DNA from: Streptomyces cupreus
GTDB lineage: Bacteria; Actinomycetota; Actinomycetes; Streptomycetales; Streptomycetaceae
Direction: 5' to 3'
Length of the DNA: 64,000 nucleotides
NCBI RefSeq assembly: GCF_014257025.1
Contig: NZ_JACMSF010000018.1
Coordinates: 1 to 64,000 of the forward strand
Shown here: positions 33,660 to 42,013 of the stretch, one piece after another
Numbering within the stretch: position 1 is the first letter of the stretch
How the letters are laid out: every line of letters begins with the position of its first letter
Position numbers and translations under genes: made by a program
Notes under the pieces: model-generated
What the model saw: only the letters and a program-made list of their open reading frames with translations
Databases searched by the model: none
What the model was told of the DNA's origin: nothing

Positions 33660-34859
33660 TCACAGCGCGCAGCTGTCGCTGTCCACCTGCTGGTTCGCGG
33701 TACGGCCCGCGGCGATGTCGTCCTGGATCTCGTCCGCGGTGAGCGCGTAACCGGTGTCGGCGTCGTCGAGGGACTTCGCGAAGACCACGCCGTACACCTT
33801 GCCCTCAGGGGTGAGCAGCGGGCCGCCGGAGTTGCCCTGGCGGACGATCGCGTACAGCGAGTAGACATCGCGGTGCACGGTGCCGCGGTGGTAGATGTCC
33901 GGGCCGTTGGCCGGGATACGGCCGCGGACACGGGCCGCGCGGACGTCGTACGCGCCGTTCTCCGGGAAGCCGGCGATGATCGCGCCGTCGCCGCTGCGGG
34001 CGTCGGTGGCGGTGAAGTCCAGCGCGGGCGCGTCCAGATCCGGTACGTCGAGCACGGCGATGTCCCGCTTCCAGTCGTACAGGACGACCTGCGCGTCGTA
34101 CTTGCGGCCCTCTCCGCCTATCTGGACGGTGGGTTCGTCGACGCCGCCCACGACATGCGCGTTGGTCATCACACGGCGGTCGGAGTAGACGAAGCCGGTG
34201 CCCTCCAGGACCTTGCCGCAACTCTCCGCGGTGCCCACGACCTTGACGATGGATCGCTTGGCGCGTGTGGCGACCTCGCTGCTCGCGAGGGCCGGGTCGG
34301 GGGGCTGGACATCGGTGATGGGCTCGTTGGAGAACGGGCTGAAGACCTGCGGGAAGCCGTTCTGCGCGAGGACCGAGGAGAAGTCCGCGAACCAGGTGTC
34401 GGCCTGCGCGGGCAGCGCCCTGGACACCCCGAGCAACACCTTGGAGTTACGGACCTCCTTGCCCAGCGTCGGCAGCGTGGTGCCGGCCAGCGCCGAGCCG
34501 ATCAGCCAGGCGACCAGGAGCATCGCGACAACGTTGACCAGGGCGCCGCCCGTCGCGTCCAGGGCGCGGGCCGGGGACCAGGTGATGTACCGGCGCAGCT
34601 TGTTGCCGAGGTGGGTGGTCAGGGCCTGGCCGACGGAGGCGCAGACGATGACGACGACCACGGCGACGACGGCGGCGGTCGTGCTCACCTCGGAGTTGTC
34701 CGTCAGGGCGTCCCAGATCACCGGGAGCAGATAGACGGCGACGAGTCCGCCGCCGAGGAAGCCGATCACCGACAGGATGCCGACGACGAAGCCCTGGCGG
34801 TAGCCGACGATCGCGAACCACACCGCGGCGACCAGCAGCAGGATGTCCAGCACGTTCAC
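33660..34859 (-). CDS. membrane-anchored serine protease, MarP type (CvpA plus trypsin-like)
   Basis: A 399-residue protein. Residues ~1-165 are four membrane helices of the colicin V production (CvpA) type. The rest is an extracytoplasmic chymotrypsin-fold protease with TNAHVVGG (His), RDIAVLDV (Asp) and RQGNSGGPL (Ser). In mycobacteria the homolog MarP protects against acid and oxidative stress. Two cysteines (about 214 and 397) could form the regulatory disulfide seen in MarP. Confidence 0.9.
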   Translation of the reverse strand: MNVLDILLLVAAVWFAIVGYRQGFVVGILSVIGFLGGGLVAVYLLPVIWDALTDNSEVSTTAAVVAVVVVIVCASVGQALTTHLGNKLRRYITWSPARALDATGGALVNVVAMLLVAWLIGSALAGTTLPTLGKEVRNSKVLLGVSRALPAQADTWFADFSSVLAQNGFPQVFSPFSNEPITDVQPPDPALASSEVATRAKRSIVKVVGTAESCGKVLEGTGFVYSDRRVMTNAHVVGGVDEPTVQIGGEGRKYDAQVVLYDWKRDIAVLDVPDLDAPALDFTATDARSGDGAIIAGFPENGAYDVRAARVRGRIPANGPDIYHRGTVHRDVYSLYAIVRQGNSGGPLLTPEGKVYGVVFAKSLDDADTGYALTADEIQDDIAAGRTANQQVDSDSCAL

Positions 34860-34921
34860 CGCTTCAAGCCTCGCCTCGTCACTTCACGCCCCCCGGATTA
34901 CACAACACCGCGCCCACCCTG

Positions 34922-35617
34922 TCACGACCGCCAGTCCAGCGGGACCTGGTTGTCCCGGTCCCAGGGCCGCTCCCAGCCCGCGAAGTGCAGCAGCCGGTCG
35001 ATGATCCCGGCGGTGAAACCCCAGACGAGGGCCGATTCGACCAGAAATGCCGGACCTCGGTGACCTCTGGGATGGACGGCGGTGACGCGGTTGGCGGGGT
35101 CCGTGAGATCCGCCACGGGGACCGTGAAGACCCGGGCCGTCTCGTTCGGATCGACGACGCCGACCGGCGTCGGCTCGCGCCACCAGCCGAGGACCGGGGT
35201 GACGACGAACTCGCTGACCGGGATGTACAGCCGGGGCAGGACGCCGAAGAGCTGCACGCCCGCCGGATCGAGCCCGGTCTCCTCCTCGGCCTCGCGGAGA
35301 GCGGCCCGCAGCGGCCCGTCGGCCTTCGGGTCGCCGTCCTCGGGGTCGAGGGCACCGCCGGGGAAGGAGGGCTGGCCGGCATGGGAGCGCAGGGAGCTCG
35401 CCCGCTCCATCAGCAGCAACTCGGGGCCGCGCTCGCCCTCGCCGAACAGGACGAGCACCGCGGACTGCCTGCCGGCGCCGCTCTCCGGTGGCAGGAAGCG
35501 GCTGAGCTGTATCGGCTCGACGGTCTCCACGGCATGCACCACCGGGTCCAGCCAGATGGGCAGGCCCTCCTTGCTGAGCGTCACCGGCCCGCCCCTTGTG
35601 TTGCTCGCGCGTGTCAT
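34922..35617 (-). CDS. NUDIX hydrolase, CoA pyrophosphatase type
   Basis: A 231-residue protein. LLMERASSLRSHAGQPSFPGG is the CoA-specific upstream signature (UPF0035), followed by the NUDIX box core REAEEETGL. Such enzymes cleave CoA and acyl-CoA to 3',5'-ADP and phosphopantetheine. ATG 35617 is preferred because GGGGGTGG lies just upstream; the longer frame has no support. It lies between the protease and endonuclease III genes on one strand. Confidence 0.88.
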   Translation of the reverse strand: MTRASNTRGGPVTLSKEGLPIWLDPVVHAVETVEPIQLSRFLPPESGAGRQSAVLVLFGEGERGPELLLMERASSLRSHAGQPSFPGGALDPEDGDPKADGPLRAALREAEEETGLDPAGVQLFGVLPRLYIPVSEFVVTPVLGWWREPTPVGVVDPNETARVFTVPVADLTDPANRVTAVHPRGHRGPAFLVESALVWGFTAGIIDRLLHFAGWERPWDRDNQVPLDWRS

Positions 35618-35744
35618 CGCCACCCCCGTCCTGCCGTGTCCAACGCCGGGCCACGCCGAGATCGTTCCTGGGCCGGACCCTGAGATCGGCCCTGATATCG
35701 ACCCTGAGGGCAGCCTGCGAATGGGCTCTGCCACATCCGGCGCC

Positions 35745-36722
35745 TCATCCTGCCCCCAGCGGCGGTGCCGCCTTCCCGCCCGCGTCCAGATAAGCCTGCG
35801 GGGGCTTCAGACGCTGGCCGGGGAAGCCGCCCTTCTCGTACTTGAGCAGCTTCTTCGCCTTCTCCGGGTCCGTCTCGCCCTCGCCGTACGCGGGGCAGAG
35901 CGGTGCGATGGGGCAGGCGCCGCAGGCCGGTTTACGGGCGTGGCAGATGCGGCGGCCATGCCAGATCACGTGATGCGAGAGGTCGGTCCACTCGCTCTTG
36001 GGGAACAGCGCGCCGATCTCGGCCTCGATCTTGTCGGCGTCGGCCTGCTCGGTCCACCGCCAGCGCCGTACGAGCCGCTGGAAGTGCGTGTCCACAGTGA
36101 TGCCGGGCCGCCCGAAGGCGTTGCCGAGCACCACGAAGGCGGTCTTGCGGCCGACACCGGGCAGCTTGACGAGGTCTTCGAGCCGCCCCGGCACCTCGCC
36201 GCCGAAGTCCTCGGACAGGGCCTTGGACAGCCCTATGACCGACCTGGTCTTGGCCCGGAAGAACCCGCACGGGCGCAGGATCTCCTCGACCTCCTCGGGG
36301 TTGGCCGCGGCCAGGTCCTCGGGCGTCGGGTACTTGGCGAACAGGGCCGGGGTCGTCTGATTGACGCGCAGGTCGGTGGTCTGGGCGGACAGGACGGTGG
36401 CGATCAGGAGCTGGAAGGGGTTCTCGAAGTCCAGTTCGGGGTGGGCGTACGGGTAGACCTCGGCGAGCTCGCGGTTGATACGGCGGGCTCTGCGGACGAG
36501 GGCGGTGCGGGACTCGGCCTTCCAGGGCTTCACCGCGGCCTGCTTCACGGGCGCCGCCTTCTTGGCCGTGGCGGCCACCTTCTTCGCCGCGGCCGAGGAG
36601 CGCTTTGCCGCTTTTGCCGGTTTCTTTCCACCGCCGGGGTCCTGTTCGCCCACAGCGGAATCACGACGTACAACCACCCGCCCAGCCCCCTTGGCCTGTG
36701 CTCTCACCGGCGATTTGGACAC
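35745..36722 (-). CDS. nth: endonuclease III
   Basis: A 325-residue DNA glycosylase/AP lyase. The core has LLIATVLSAQTTD, the helix-hairpin-helix LPGVGRKTA with the catalytic Lys, VDTHFQR with the catalytic Asp, and the C-x6-C-x2-C-x5-C cluster ligands in CHARKPACGACPIAPLC for [4Fe-4S]. It removes oxidised pyrimidines. An N-terminal extension of about 75 residues rich in Lys and Ala is unlike E. coli Nth and probably binds DNA nonspecifically; part may be an annotation artefact if translation starts later. Confidence 0.93.
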   Translation of the reverse strand: MSKSPVRAQAKGAGRVVVRRDSAVGEQDPGGGKKPAKAAKRSSAAAKKVAATAKKAAPVKQAAVKPWKAESRTALVRRARRINRELAEVYPYAHPELDFENPFQLLIATVLSAQTTDLRVNQTTPALFAKYPTPEDLAAANPEEVEEILRPCGFFRAKTRSVIGLSKALSEDFGGEVPGRLEDLVKLPGVGRKTAFVVLGNAFGRPGITVDTHFQRLVRRWRWTEQADADKIEAEIGALFPKSEWTDLSHHVIWHGRRICHARKPACGACPIAPLCPAYGEGETDPEKAKKLLKYEKGGFPGQRLKPPQAYLDAGGKAAPPLGAG

Positions 36723-36824
36723 CCGGCCAGCCTAAAGCCCGACACTGACATCCGCCCCGAGCCCTGAAGATCAGCGCCCAATTGGACCCCTGCCGCTTAC
36801 CTCGGGACACCTGTACGGCATCCT

Positions 36825-36838
36825 TGTGACAGATCACA
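36825..36838. promoter_or_regulatory. CRP-like palindrome upstream of crp
   Basis: TGTGA-CAGA-TCACA is a perfect palindrome of the CRP half-site with a 4-base spacer, 92 bases before the crp start. The usual spacing in E. coli and mycobacteria is 6, so direct binding is uncertain. Location suggests autoregulation. Confidence 0.4.
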
Positions 36839-36929
36839 CTGTTTGGACCGTCCGGCAAAATGGGGAGCACGGTCCCCTGGTACCAAGGGGGAGCAAGATC
36901 CCCTGAGCAGGTCGACAAGGAGAGAACTC

Positions 36930-37604
36930 GTGGACGACGTTCTGCGGCGCAACCCGCTCTTCGCGGCGCTCGATGACGAGCAGTCCGCGGAGCTCCGCGC
37001 CTCCATGAGTGAGGTGACCCTCGCGCGCGGTGACTCGCTGTTCCACGAGGGCGACCCCGGTGACCGGCTCTACGTCGTCACCGAGGGCAAGGTCAAGCTC
37101 CACCGCACCTCCCCCGACGGCCGCGAGAACATGCTCGCCGTCGTCGGCCCCGGTGAGCTCATCGGCGAGCTGTCGCTGTTCGACCCGGGCCCGCGTACGG
37201 CGACCGCCACCGCGCTGACCGAGGTCAAGCTGCTGGGCCTCGGCCACGGCGACCTCCAGCCCTGGCTGAACGCCCGCCCCGAGGTGGCCACCGCGCTGCT
37301 GCGCGCCGTCGCCCGCCGACTGCGCCGCACCAACGACGCGATGTCCGACCTGGTCTTCTCGGACGTCCCCGGCCGTGTGGCCCGGGCCCTGCTGGACCTG
37401 TCCCGTCGCTTCGGCGTGCAGTCCGAGGAAGGCATCCACGTCGTCCACGACCTCACGCAGGAGGAGCTGGCCCAGCTGGTCGGCGCGTCCCGCGAGACGG
37501 TCAACAAGGCCCTCGCCGACTTCGCCCAGCGTGGCTGGCTCCGCCTGGAGGCCCGCGCGGTGATCCTGCTGGACGTCGAGCGCCTCGCCAAGCGCTCGCG
37601 CTGA
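36930..37604 (+). CDS. crp: CRP-family cyclic-nucleotide transcription regulator
   Basis: A 224-residue regulator. Residues ~10-125 form the cyclic-nucleotide-binding beta-roll (GDSLFHEGDPGDRLYVVTEG; GELIGELSLFDPGPRTAT is the phosphate-binding cassette). The C-terminus is a winged helix with LTQEELAQLVGASRETVNKAL. In S. coelicolor Crp controls germination, development and antibiotic production. GTG 36930 follows AAGGAGAG; the upstream ATG extension is not conserved in character. Confidence 0.95.
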   Translation: MDDVLRRNPLFAALDDEQSAELRASMSEVTLARGDSLFHEGDPGDRLYVVTEGKVKLHRTSPDGRENMLAVVGPGELIGELSLFDPGPRTATATALTEVKLLGLGHGDLQPWLNARPEVATALLRAVARRLRRTNDAMSDLVFSDVPGRVARALLDLSRRFGVQSEEGIHVVHDLTQEELAQLVGASRETVNKALADFAQRGWLRLEARAVILLDVERLAKRSR

Positions 37605-37650
37605 CCATACGGCTGTTCGAGGGCCCGTCTCCTTACGTGGCGGGCCCCGT

Positions 37651-37674
37651 CCTCAAGCGCCGGACGGGCTGAAG
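37651..37674. repeat. dispersed Streptomyces intergenic repeat
   Basis: CCTCAAGCGCCGGACGGGCT followed by GAAG is a short element I recognise as very frequent between Streptomyces genes. A 7-bp GGGCCCG/CGGGCCC stem (37621-37627 with 37641-37647) lies just before it and may terminate crp. Confidence 0.45.
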
Positions 37675-37690
37675 TTGGCACAGTGGCCCC

Positions 37691-38509
37691 ATGGCTGAAA
37701 CGGCTCCCCGCAAAGGTCTCGACCCCCAGGGCTGCATCGAGCGCGAGGGCTCGCTCGCGCGCGTGTCCCACGACTTCCGTCCCATCGTCGCCGCCGCGCG
37801 TGACCGGCTGCTCGATGTGTTCGGGGGGCGGATGCACAGCGCGTACCTCTACGGGTCGATTCCGCGCGGCACCGCGCGCGTGGGGCGCAGTGATCTCGAT
37901 CTGCTGGTCGTCCTGCACGCCGAGCCGACCGACGGGGACCGCGAGGACGCGCGGATGCTCGGTGAGGCGCTGGACAAGGAGTTCCGGCGGATCGACGGGG
38001 TCGGCACGCTGCTGTACGGCAGGGTACGCGTGCTGAGCGAGCTGGAGCGGTACGACCTGGGGTGGTTCCTCGCCTGCCTGTGCACCCCGCTGCTCGGCGA
38101 CGACCTCGCCGAGTACCTGCCCCGCTACCGCCCCGACTCCCTGCTCGCCCGTGAGACCAACGGCGACCTCGCCCTCCTGCTGCCCCGCTGGCGCGAGCGG
38201 GTCGAGGGCGCCGACTCGGACGAGGCCCGCAGGCCCCTCGTACGGTTCATGTCCCGCCATCTAGTCCGTACCGGATTCACGCTGGTCATGCCCCGCTGGA
38301 ACGGCTGGACCAGCGATCTGGCGGAGATGGCGGAGGCGTTCGGGTCGTACTACCCGGAGCGCGCGGACCAGATGCGCGCGGCGGCCGTCCGCGGGTACGA
38401 GCCGACCGGCGATACGGCCGTTCTACGGTCGTACGTCGACGACCTGGGCCCCTGGCTCGCCGAGGAGTACGCGCGCGTGCACGGCGTGAAGGGTCCGCGC
38501 CCCGACTAG
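37691..38509 (+). CDS. nucleotidyltransferase-domain protein
   Basis: A 272-residue protein. Residues ~50-75 have the pol-beta-type motif YGSIPRGTARVGRSDLDLLV, with GS and the DxD metal ligands. The rest is helical. It resembles streptomycin-adenylyltransferase-like or MNT-type domains, but substrate and resistance role cannot be inferred. Starts at ATG 37691 in the crp-downstream gap and is convergent with the next gene, with only 4 bases of overlap at the ends. Confidence 0.75.
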   Translation: MAETAPRKGLDPQGCIEREGSLARVSHDFRPIVAAARDRLLDVFGGRMHSAYLYGSIPRGTARVGRSDLDLLVVLHAEPTDGDREDARMLGEALDKEFRRIDGVGTLLYGRVRVLSELERYDLGWFLACLCTPLLGDDLAEYLPRYRPDSLLARETNGDLALLLPRWRERVEGADSDEARRPLVRFMSRHLVRTGFTLVMPRWNGWTSDLAEMAEAFGSYYPERADQMRAAAVRGYEPTGDTAVLRSYVDDLGPWLAEEYARVHGVKGPRPD

Positions 38510-39336
38510 ATCAGCCCGTGCTCGCTGAGGTAGTCCAGCTGCGCCCGCACCGACAGCTCCGCCGCCGGCCACAGGGAGCGGTCCACGTCCGCGTAGACGT
38601 GCTCCACGACCGCCTGGGGCGCGCGGTAGCCGTTCTCGACCGCGGTCTCTACCTGGGCGAGTCGGTGGGCGCGGTGGGCCAGGTAGAACTCGACGGCGCC
38701 CTGGGCGTCCTCCAGGACCGGGCCGTGGCCGGGGAGCACCGTATGAACGCCGTCGTCGACCGTGAGCGAGCGCAGGCGGCGCAGGGAGTCCAGGTAGTCG
38801 CCGAGACGGCCGTCGGGGTGCGCCACGACCGTCGTGCCACGGCCCAGGATGGTGTCGCCGGTCAGGACCGCACGGTCGGCCGGGAGATGGAAGCACAGGG
38901 AGTCGGCGGTGTGGCCGGGCGTCGGTACGACCCCGAGCTCCAGACCGCCGACCCGGACCACGTCCCCGGCTCCGAGCCCCTCGTCGCCGAGCCTGAGCGC
39001 CGGGTCCAGGGCGCGCACCTTGGTACCGGTCAGGTCGGCGAAGCGGGCGGCGCCCTCGGCGTGGTCGGGGTGACCGTGCGTCAGCAGGGTGAGGGCGATG
39101 CGCTTGCCGGCCTGCTCGGCGGTATCGACGACGTGCCGCAGATGGCCCTCGTCGAGCGGGCCGGGGTCGACCACGACGGCGAGGTCGGAGTCGGGCTCGG
39201 ACAGGATCCAGGTGTTCGTGCCGTCCAGGGTCATCGCGGAGGCGTTGGGCGCGAGGACGTTCACCGCGCGCGGGGTGGCGGGGCCCGAGAGAACCCCGCC
39301 CCGCGGCTGGCCGGGAAGGGTGCTTGCGTCCGTCAT
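38506..39336 (-). CDS. MBL-fold metallo-hydrolase
   Basis: A 276-residue metallo-beta-lactamase-fold hydrolase with THGHPDHAEG (metal-site HxHxDH), a PTPGHTADS His, and LTGDTILGRG with the bridging Asp. The C-terminal ~70 residues form the winged-helix-like extension of LACTB2-type endoribonuclease-like hydrolases. The start overlaps the end of the upstream NUDIX gene (ATGA), indicating coupling. Confidence 0.85.
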   Translation of the reverse strand: MTDASTLPGQPRGGVLSGPATPRAVNVLAPNASAMTLDGTNTWILSEPDSDLAVVVDPGPLDEGHLRHVVDTAEQAGKRIALTLLTHGHPDHAEGAARFADLTGTKVRALDPALRLGDEGLGAGDVVRVGGLELGVVPTPGHTADSLCFHLPADRAVLTGDTILGRGTTVVAHPDGRLGDYLDSLRRLRSLTVDDGVHTVLPGHGPVLEDAQGAVEFYLAHRAHRLAQVETAVENGYRAPQAVVEHVYADVDRSLWPAAELSVRAQLDYLSEHGLI

Positions 39337-40211
39337 GCGGGGGCTCCACCGGTCGGCTCGGTCGGGATGTGCTTGGTGAACTCGTCGTGGCCCGGCCAGG
39401 ACAGCACGAGCTCGTCGCCCTCCAGGCGCGCCCGCGCGAGGACGGGCGTCATGTCCCGCGCGGGGGCGGCGGCGAGCGCCTTGGCGGCGGTGGAGTAGGG
39501 GGCCAGCTGGCGCAGGGTGGCGATGGTGGGCGGCATCATCAGCAGCTCGCCCTTGTCGTACGACTGTGCCGCCTCCCGGGGCCGGATCCACACCGTGCGG
39601 TCGGCTTCCGTGGAGGCGTTGCGGGTGCGCTGACCCTCCGGGAGGGCGGCGACGAAGAACCACGTGTCGTAGCGGCGGGACTCGAACTCCGGGGTGATCC
39701 AGCGGGTCCAGGCGCCGAGCAGGTCGGAACGCAGGACCAGACCTCGGCGATCGAGGAACTCGGCGAAGGACAGGTCCCGGGCGACGAGGGCGGTGCGGTC
39801 GGCCTCCCAGTCGGCGCCTGTGGTGTCGCCGACGACGGAGTCGGGGGTCGGGCCCGCGAGCAGGACGCCCGCTTCCTCGTACGTCTCGCGTACGGCGGCA
39901 CAGACGATCGCCTGGGCGCCGCTCTCGTCGACGCCGAGCCGCTGTGCCCACCACGCGCGCGTGGGGCCCGCCCAGCGGACGTGGTGGTCGTCGTCGCGGG
40001 GGTCGACGCCGCCGCCGGGGTACACGTAGGCGCCTCCGGCGAAGGCCATGGACGCCCGCCTGCGCAGCATGTGAACGGCCGGAGCGGCCTCGGTGTCCTT
40101 CAGGAGCATGACCGTGGCCGCGCGCTTGGGGGACACCGGCGTGAGCGTCCCTTCCGCGAGCGCGCGGATGCGGTCGGGCCACTCCGGGGGGTACCACTGA
40201 CCGTTCACCAT
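39333..40211 (-). CDS. NUDIX hydrolase (NUDT19-like)
   Basis: A 292-residue protein. MLRRRASMAFAGGAYVYPGGG leads into the NUDIX helix AAVRETYEEAGV at about residues 106-117. The long insertion between strand and helix and the C-terminal domain resemble the acyl-CoA diphosphatase NUDT19 type. It is coupled to the MBL gene, a pairing conserved in actinobacteria, as I recall. Substrate inferred only from family likeness. Confidence 0.8.
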   Translation of the reverse strand: MVNGQWYPPEWPDRIRALAEGTLTPVSPKRAATVMLLKDTEAAPAVHMLRRRASMAFAGGAYVYPGGGVDPRDDDHHVRWAGPTRAWWAQRLGVDESGAQAIVCAAVRETYEEAGVLLAGPTPDSVVGDTTGADWEADRTALVARDLSFAEFLDRRGLVLRSDLLGAWTRWITPEFESRRYDTWFFVAALPEGQRTRNASTEADRTVWIRPREAAQSYDKGELLMMPPTIATLRQLAPYSTAAKALAAAPARDMTPVLARARLEGDELVLSWPGHDEFTKHIPTEPTGGAPA

Positions 40212-40277
40212 GTCCGGAGGCTATCTCGGGGCGCGCGGATGTTCGAGAGGTGCCTGGGGTCGGGGCGGCAGGGTGAG

Positions 40278-40319
40278 CCCACCCGTGCCGCCCCAGCTGC
40301 ACGACTGCCCGCGGCTACG
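40278..40319. repeat. copy of a dispersed hairpin-forming repeat
   Basis: The stretch with CCCACCCGTGCCGCCCCAGC and then ACGACTGCCCGCGGCTACG is almost the same as sequence at 54318-54357. It forms a short stem (CGTGC with GCACG) and overlaps the 3' end of the ridA-like gene. Confidence 0.6.
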
Positions 40320-40782
40320 CCGGCAGCAGCTCCACCTGCACCTCGACCTCCACCGGCGCGTCCAGGGGCAGTACCGCGACCCCCACCGCGCTGCGTGCGT
40401 GGACGCCCTTGTCGCCCAGGACCTCGCCCAGGAGTTCGCTCGCGCCGTTGAGGACGGCCGGCTGGCCCGTGAAGTCGGCGGCCGAGGCGACGAAGCCCAC
40501 GACCTTCACCACGCGGGCGATGCGGTCCAGGTCGCCGGCGACCGACTTGACCGCGGCGAGGGCGTTCAGGGCACAGATACGCGCCAGGTCCTTGGCCTCC
40601 TCCGGCGTGACCTCCCCGCCCACCTTGCCGGTGACCGGAAGCTTGCCCTCCACCATGGGCAGCTGGCCGGAGGTGTAGACGTACACGCCCGACTGCACGG
40701 CAGGCTGGTACGCGGCCAGCGGCGGCACGACCTCCGGCAGCGTCAGGCCCAGCTCGGCCAACCGAGCCTCGACCGCGCTCAC
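40315..40782 (-). CDS. RidA/YjgF-family protein
   Basis: A 155-residue protein of the Rid superfamily, with YVYTSGQLPMVEGKLP near the start of the fold and a GARSAVGVAVLPL-type motif containing the Arg expected at the imine-binding site. RidA enzymes hydrolyse reactive enamine/imine intermediates. GTG 40782 overlaps the stop of the upstream DUF4177 gene. Confidence 0.85.
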   Translation of the reverse strand: MSAVEARLAELGLTLPEVVPPLAAYQPAVQSGVYVYTSGQLPMVEGKLPVTGKVGGEVTPEEAKDLARICALNALAAVKSVAGDLDRIARVVKVVGFVASAADFTGQPAVLNGASELLGEVLGDKGVHARSAVGVAVLPLDAPVEVEVQVELLPA

Positions 40783-40940
40783 GCCTGCTTCTCCCGCTTC
40801 AGGTAGGCCACCAACTGCTCGGGGTTGTTCGGCCCGGGCACGACCTGGACGAGCTCCCAGCCGTCCTCGCCCCAGGTGTCCAGAATCTGCTTCGTGGCGT
40901 GGACGAGCAGCGGCACGGTTGCGTATTCCCACTTGGTCAT
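40779..40940 (-). CDS. DUF4177 small protein
   Basis: A 53-residue protein starting MTKWEYATVPLLVHATKQIL with GEDGWELVQVVP, the DUF4177 signature. Function unknown. It is the first gene of a unit with the RidA-like gene and is divergent from the ATPase pair, 95 bases away. Confidence 0.85.
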   Translation of the reverse strand: MTKWEYATVPLLVHATKQILDTWGEDGWELVQVVPGPNNPEQLVAYLKREKQA

Positions 40941-41035
40941 GTGGCCGACTCTAGCCGCTGCCGTACAAGCCCTCGCGCACACGTTGTCCACAGCCTCCGG
41001 CGTGATCCGGCGGCCGACTGGTTAGGCTCGAAGAC

Positions 41036-42013
41036 GTGAGCAGGCTCCAGGTCGTCAGCGGCAAGGGCGGGACCGGAAAGACCACGGTCGCCGCCGCGCT
41101 AGCGCTCGCCCTCGCCACCGAGGGGAAGCGCACACTTCTCGTCGAGGTCGAGGGCAGGCAGGGCATCGCACAGCTCTTCGAGACAGAGGCGCTGCCCTAT
41201 GAGGAGCGGAAGATCGCCGTCGCTCCAGGGGGCGGGGAGGTGTACGCCCTCGCCATCGACCCCGAACTGGCCCTTCTGGACTACCTCCAGATGTTCTACA
41301 AGATGGGCAGCGCGGGCAGAGCGCTCAAGAAGCTCGGCGCCATCGACTTCGCCACCACCGTCGCCCCGGGCCTGCGGGACGTCCTGCTGACGGGCAAGGC
41401 CTGTGAGGCCGTACGGCGAAAGGACAAGAGCGGGCGGTTCGTGTACGACTACGTCGTCATGGACGCCCCGCCCACCGGCCGCGTCACCCGCTTCCTGAAC
41501 GTCAACGACGAGGTCGCGGGCCTCGCCAAGATCGGCCCGATACACAATCAGGCACAGGCCGTGATGCGGGTGCTGAAGTCGTCCGAGACCGCCGTGCACC
41601 TGGTGACGCTGCTGGAGGAGATGCCGGTCCAGGAGACCGCGGACGGCATCGCCGAACTGCACGCAGCACGGCTGCCGGTGGGCCGGGTCATCGTGAACAT
41701 GGTGCAGCCCCAGGTGTTGGACGACGCCGAGCTGGAACTCGTACGCGGCACACCCCGTGCGGCCATCGCGCAGTCCCTGTCGGCGGCCGGCCTCGGCGGG
41801 GCGCGGCGCGGCGGGCACGCGGAGCGGCTGGTGGACCCGCTGCTGCGGCAGGCCGATGAGTACGCCGAGCGGTACACGCTGGAGCACGAACAGCGGGCCG
41901 TCCTCGGTGAACTGGGCCTGCCGCTGCACGAACTGCCGCTGCTCACCGAGGGCATGGACCTGGCAGGGCTGTACGAACTGGCCACCGAGCTGCGAGAGCA
42001 GGGGATGACATGA
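41036..42013 (+). CDS. Get3/ArsA-family anion-transporting ATPase, first of a pair
   Basis: A 325-residue P-loop ATPase: SGKGGTGKTT at about residues 8-17 (deviant Walker A), VEVEGRQGIAQLFE switch region and VVMDAPPTGR. It lacks a hydrophobic substrate-binding helix cluster as in Get3, so tail-anchor targeting is unproven. GTG 41036 has no Shine-Dalgarno and a TAGGCT lies 8 bases upstream, suggesting a leaderless transcript. It overlaps the second ATPase by ATGA. Confidence 0.88.
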   Translation: MSRLQVVSGKGGTGKTTVAAALALALATEGKRTLLVEVEGRQGIAQLFETEALPYEERKIAVAPGGGEVYALAIDPELALLDYLQMFYKMGSAGRALKKLGAIDFATTVAPGLRDVLLTGKACEAVRRKDKSGRFVYDYVVMDAPPTGRVTRFLNVNDEVAGLAKIGPIHNQAQAVMRVLKSSETAVHLVTLLEEMPVQETADGIAELHAARLPVGRVIVNMVQPQVLDDAELELVRGTPRAAIAQSLSAAGLGGARRGGHAERLVDPLLRQADEYAERYTLEHEQRAVLGELGLPLHELPLLTEGMDLAGLYELATELREQGMT

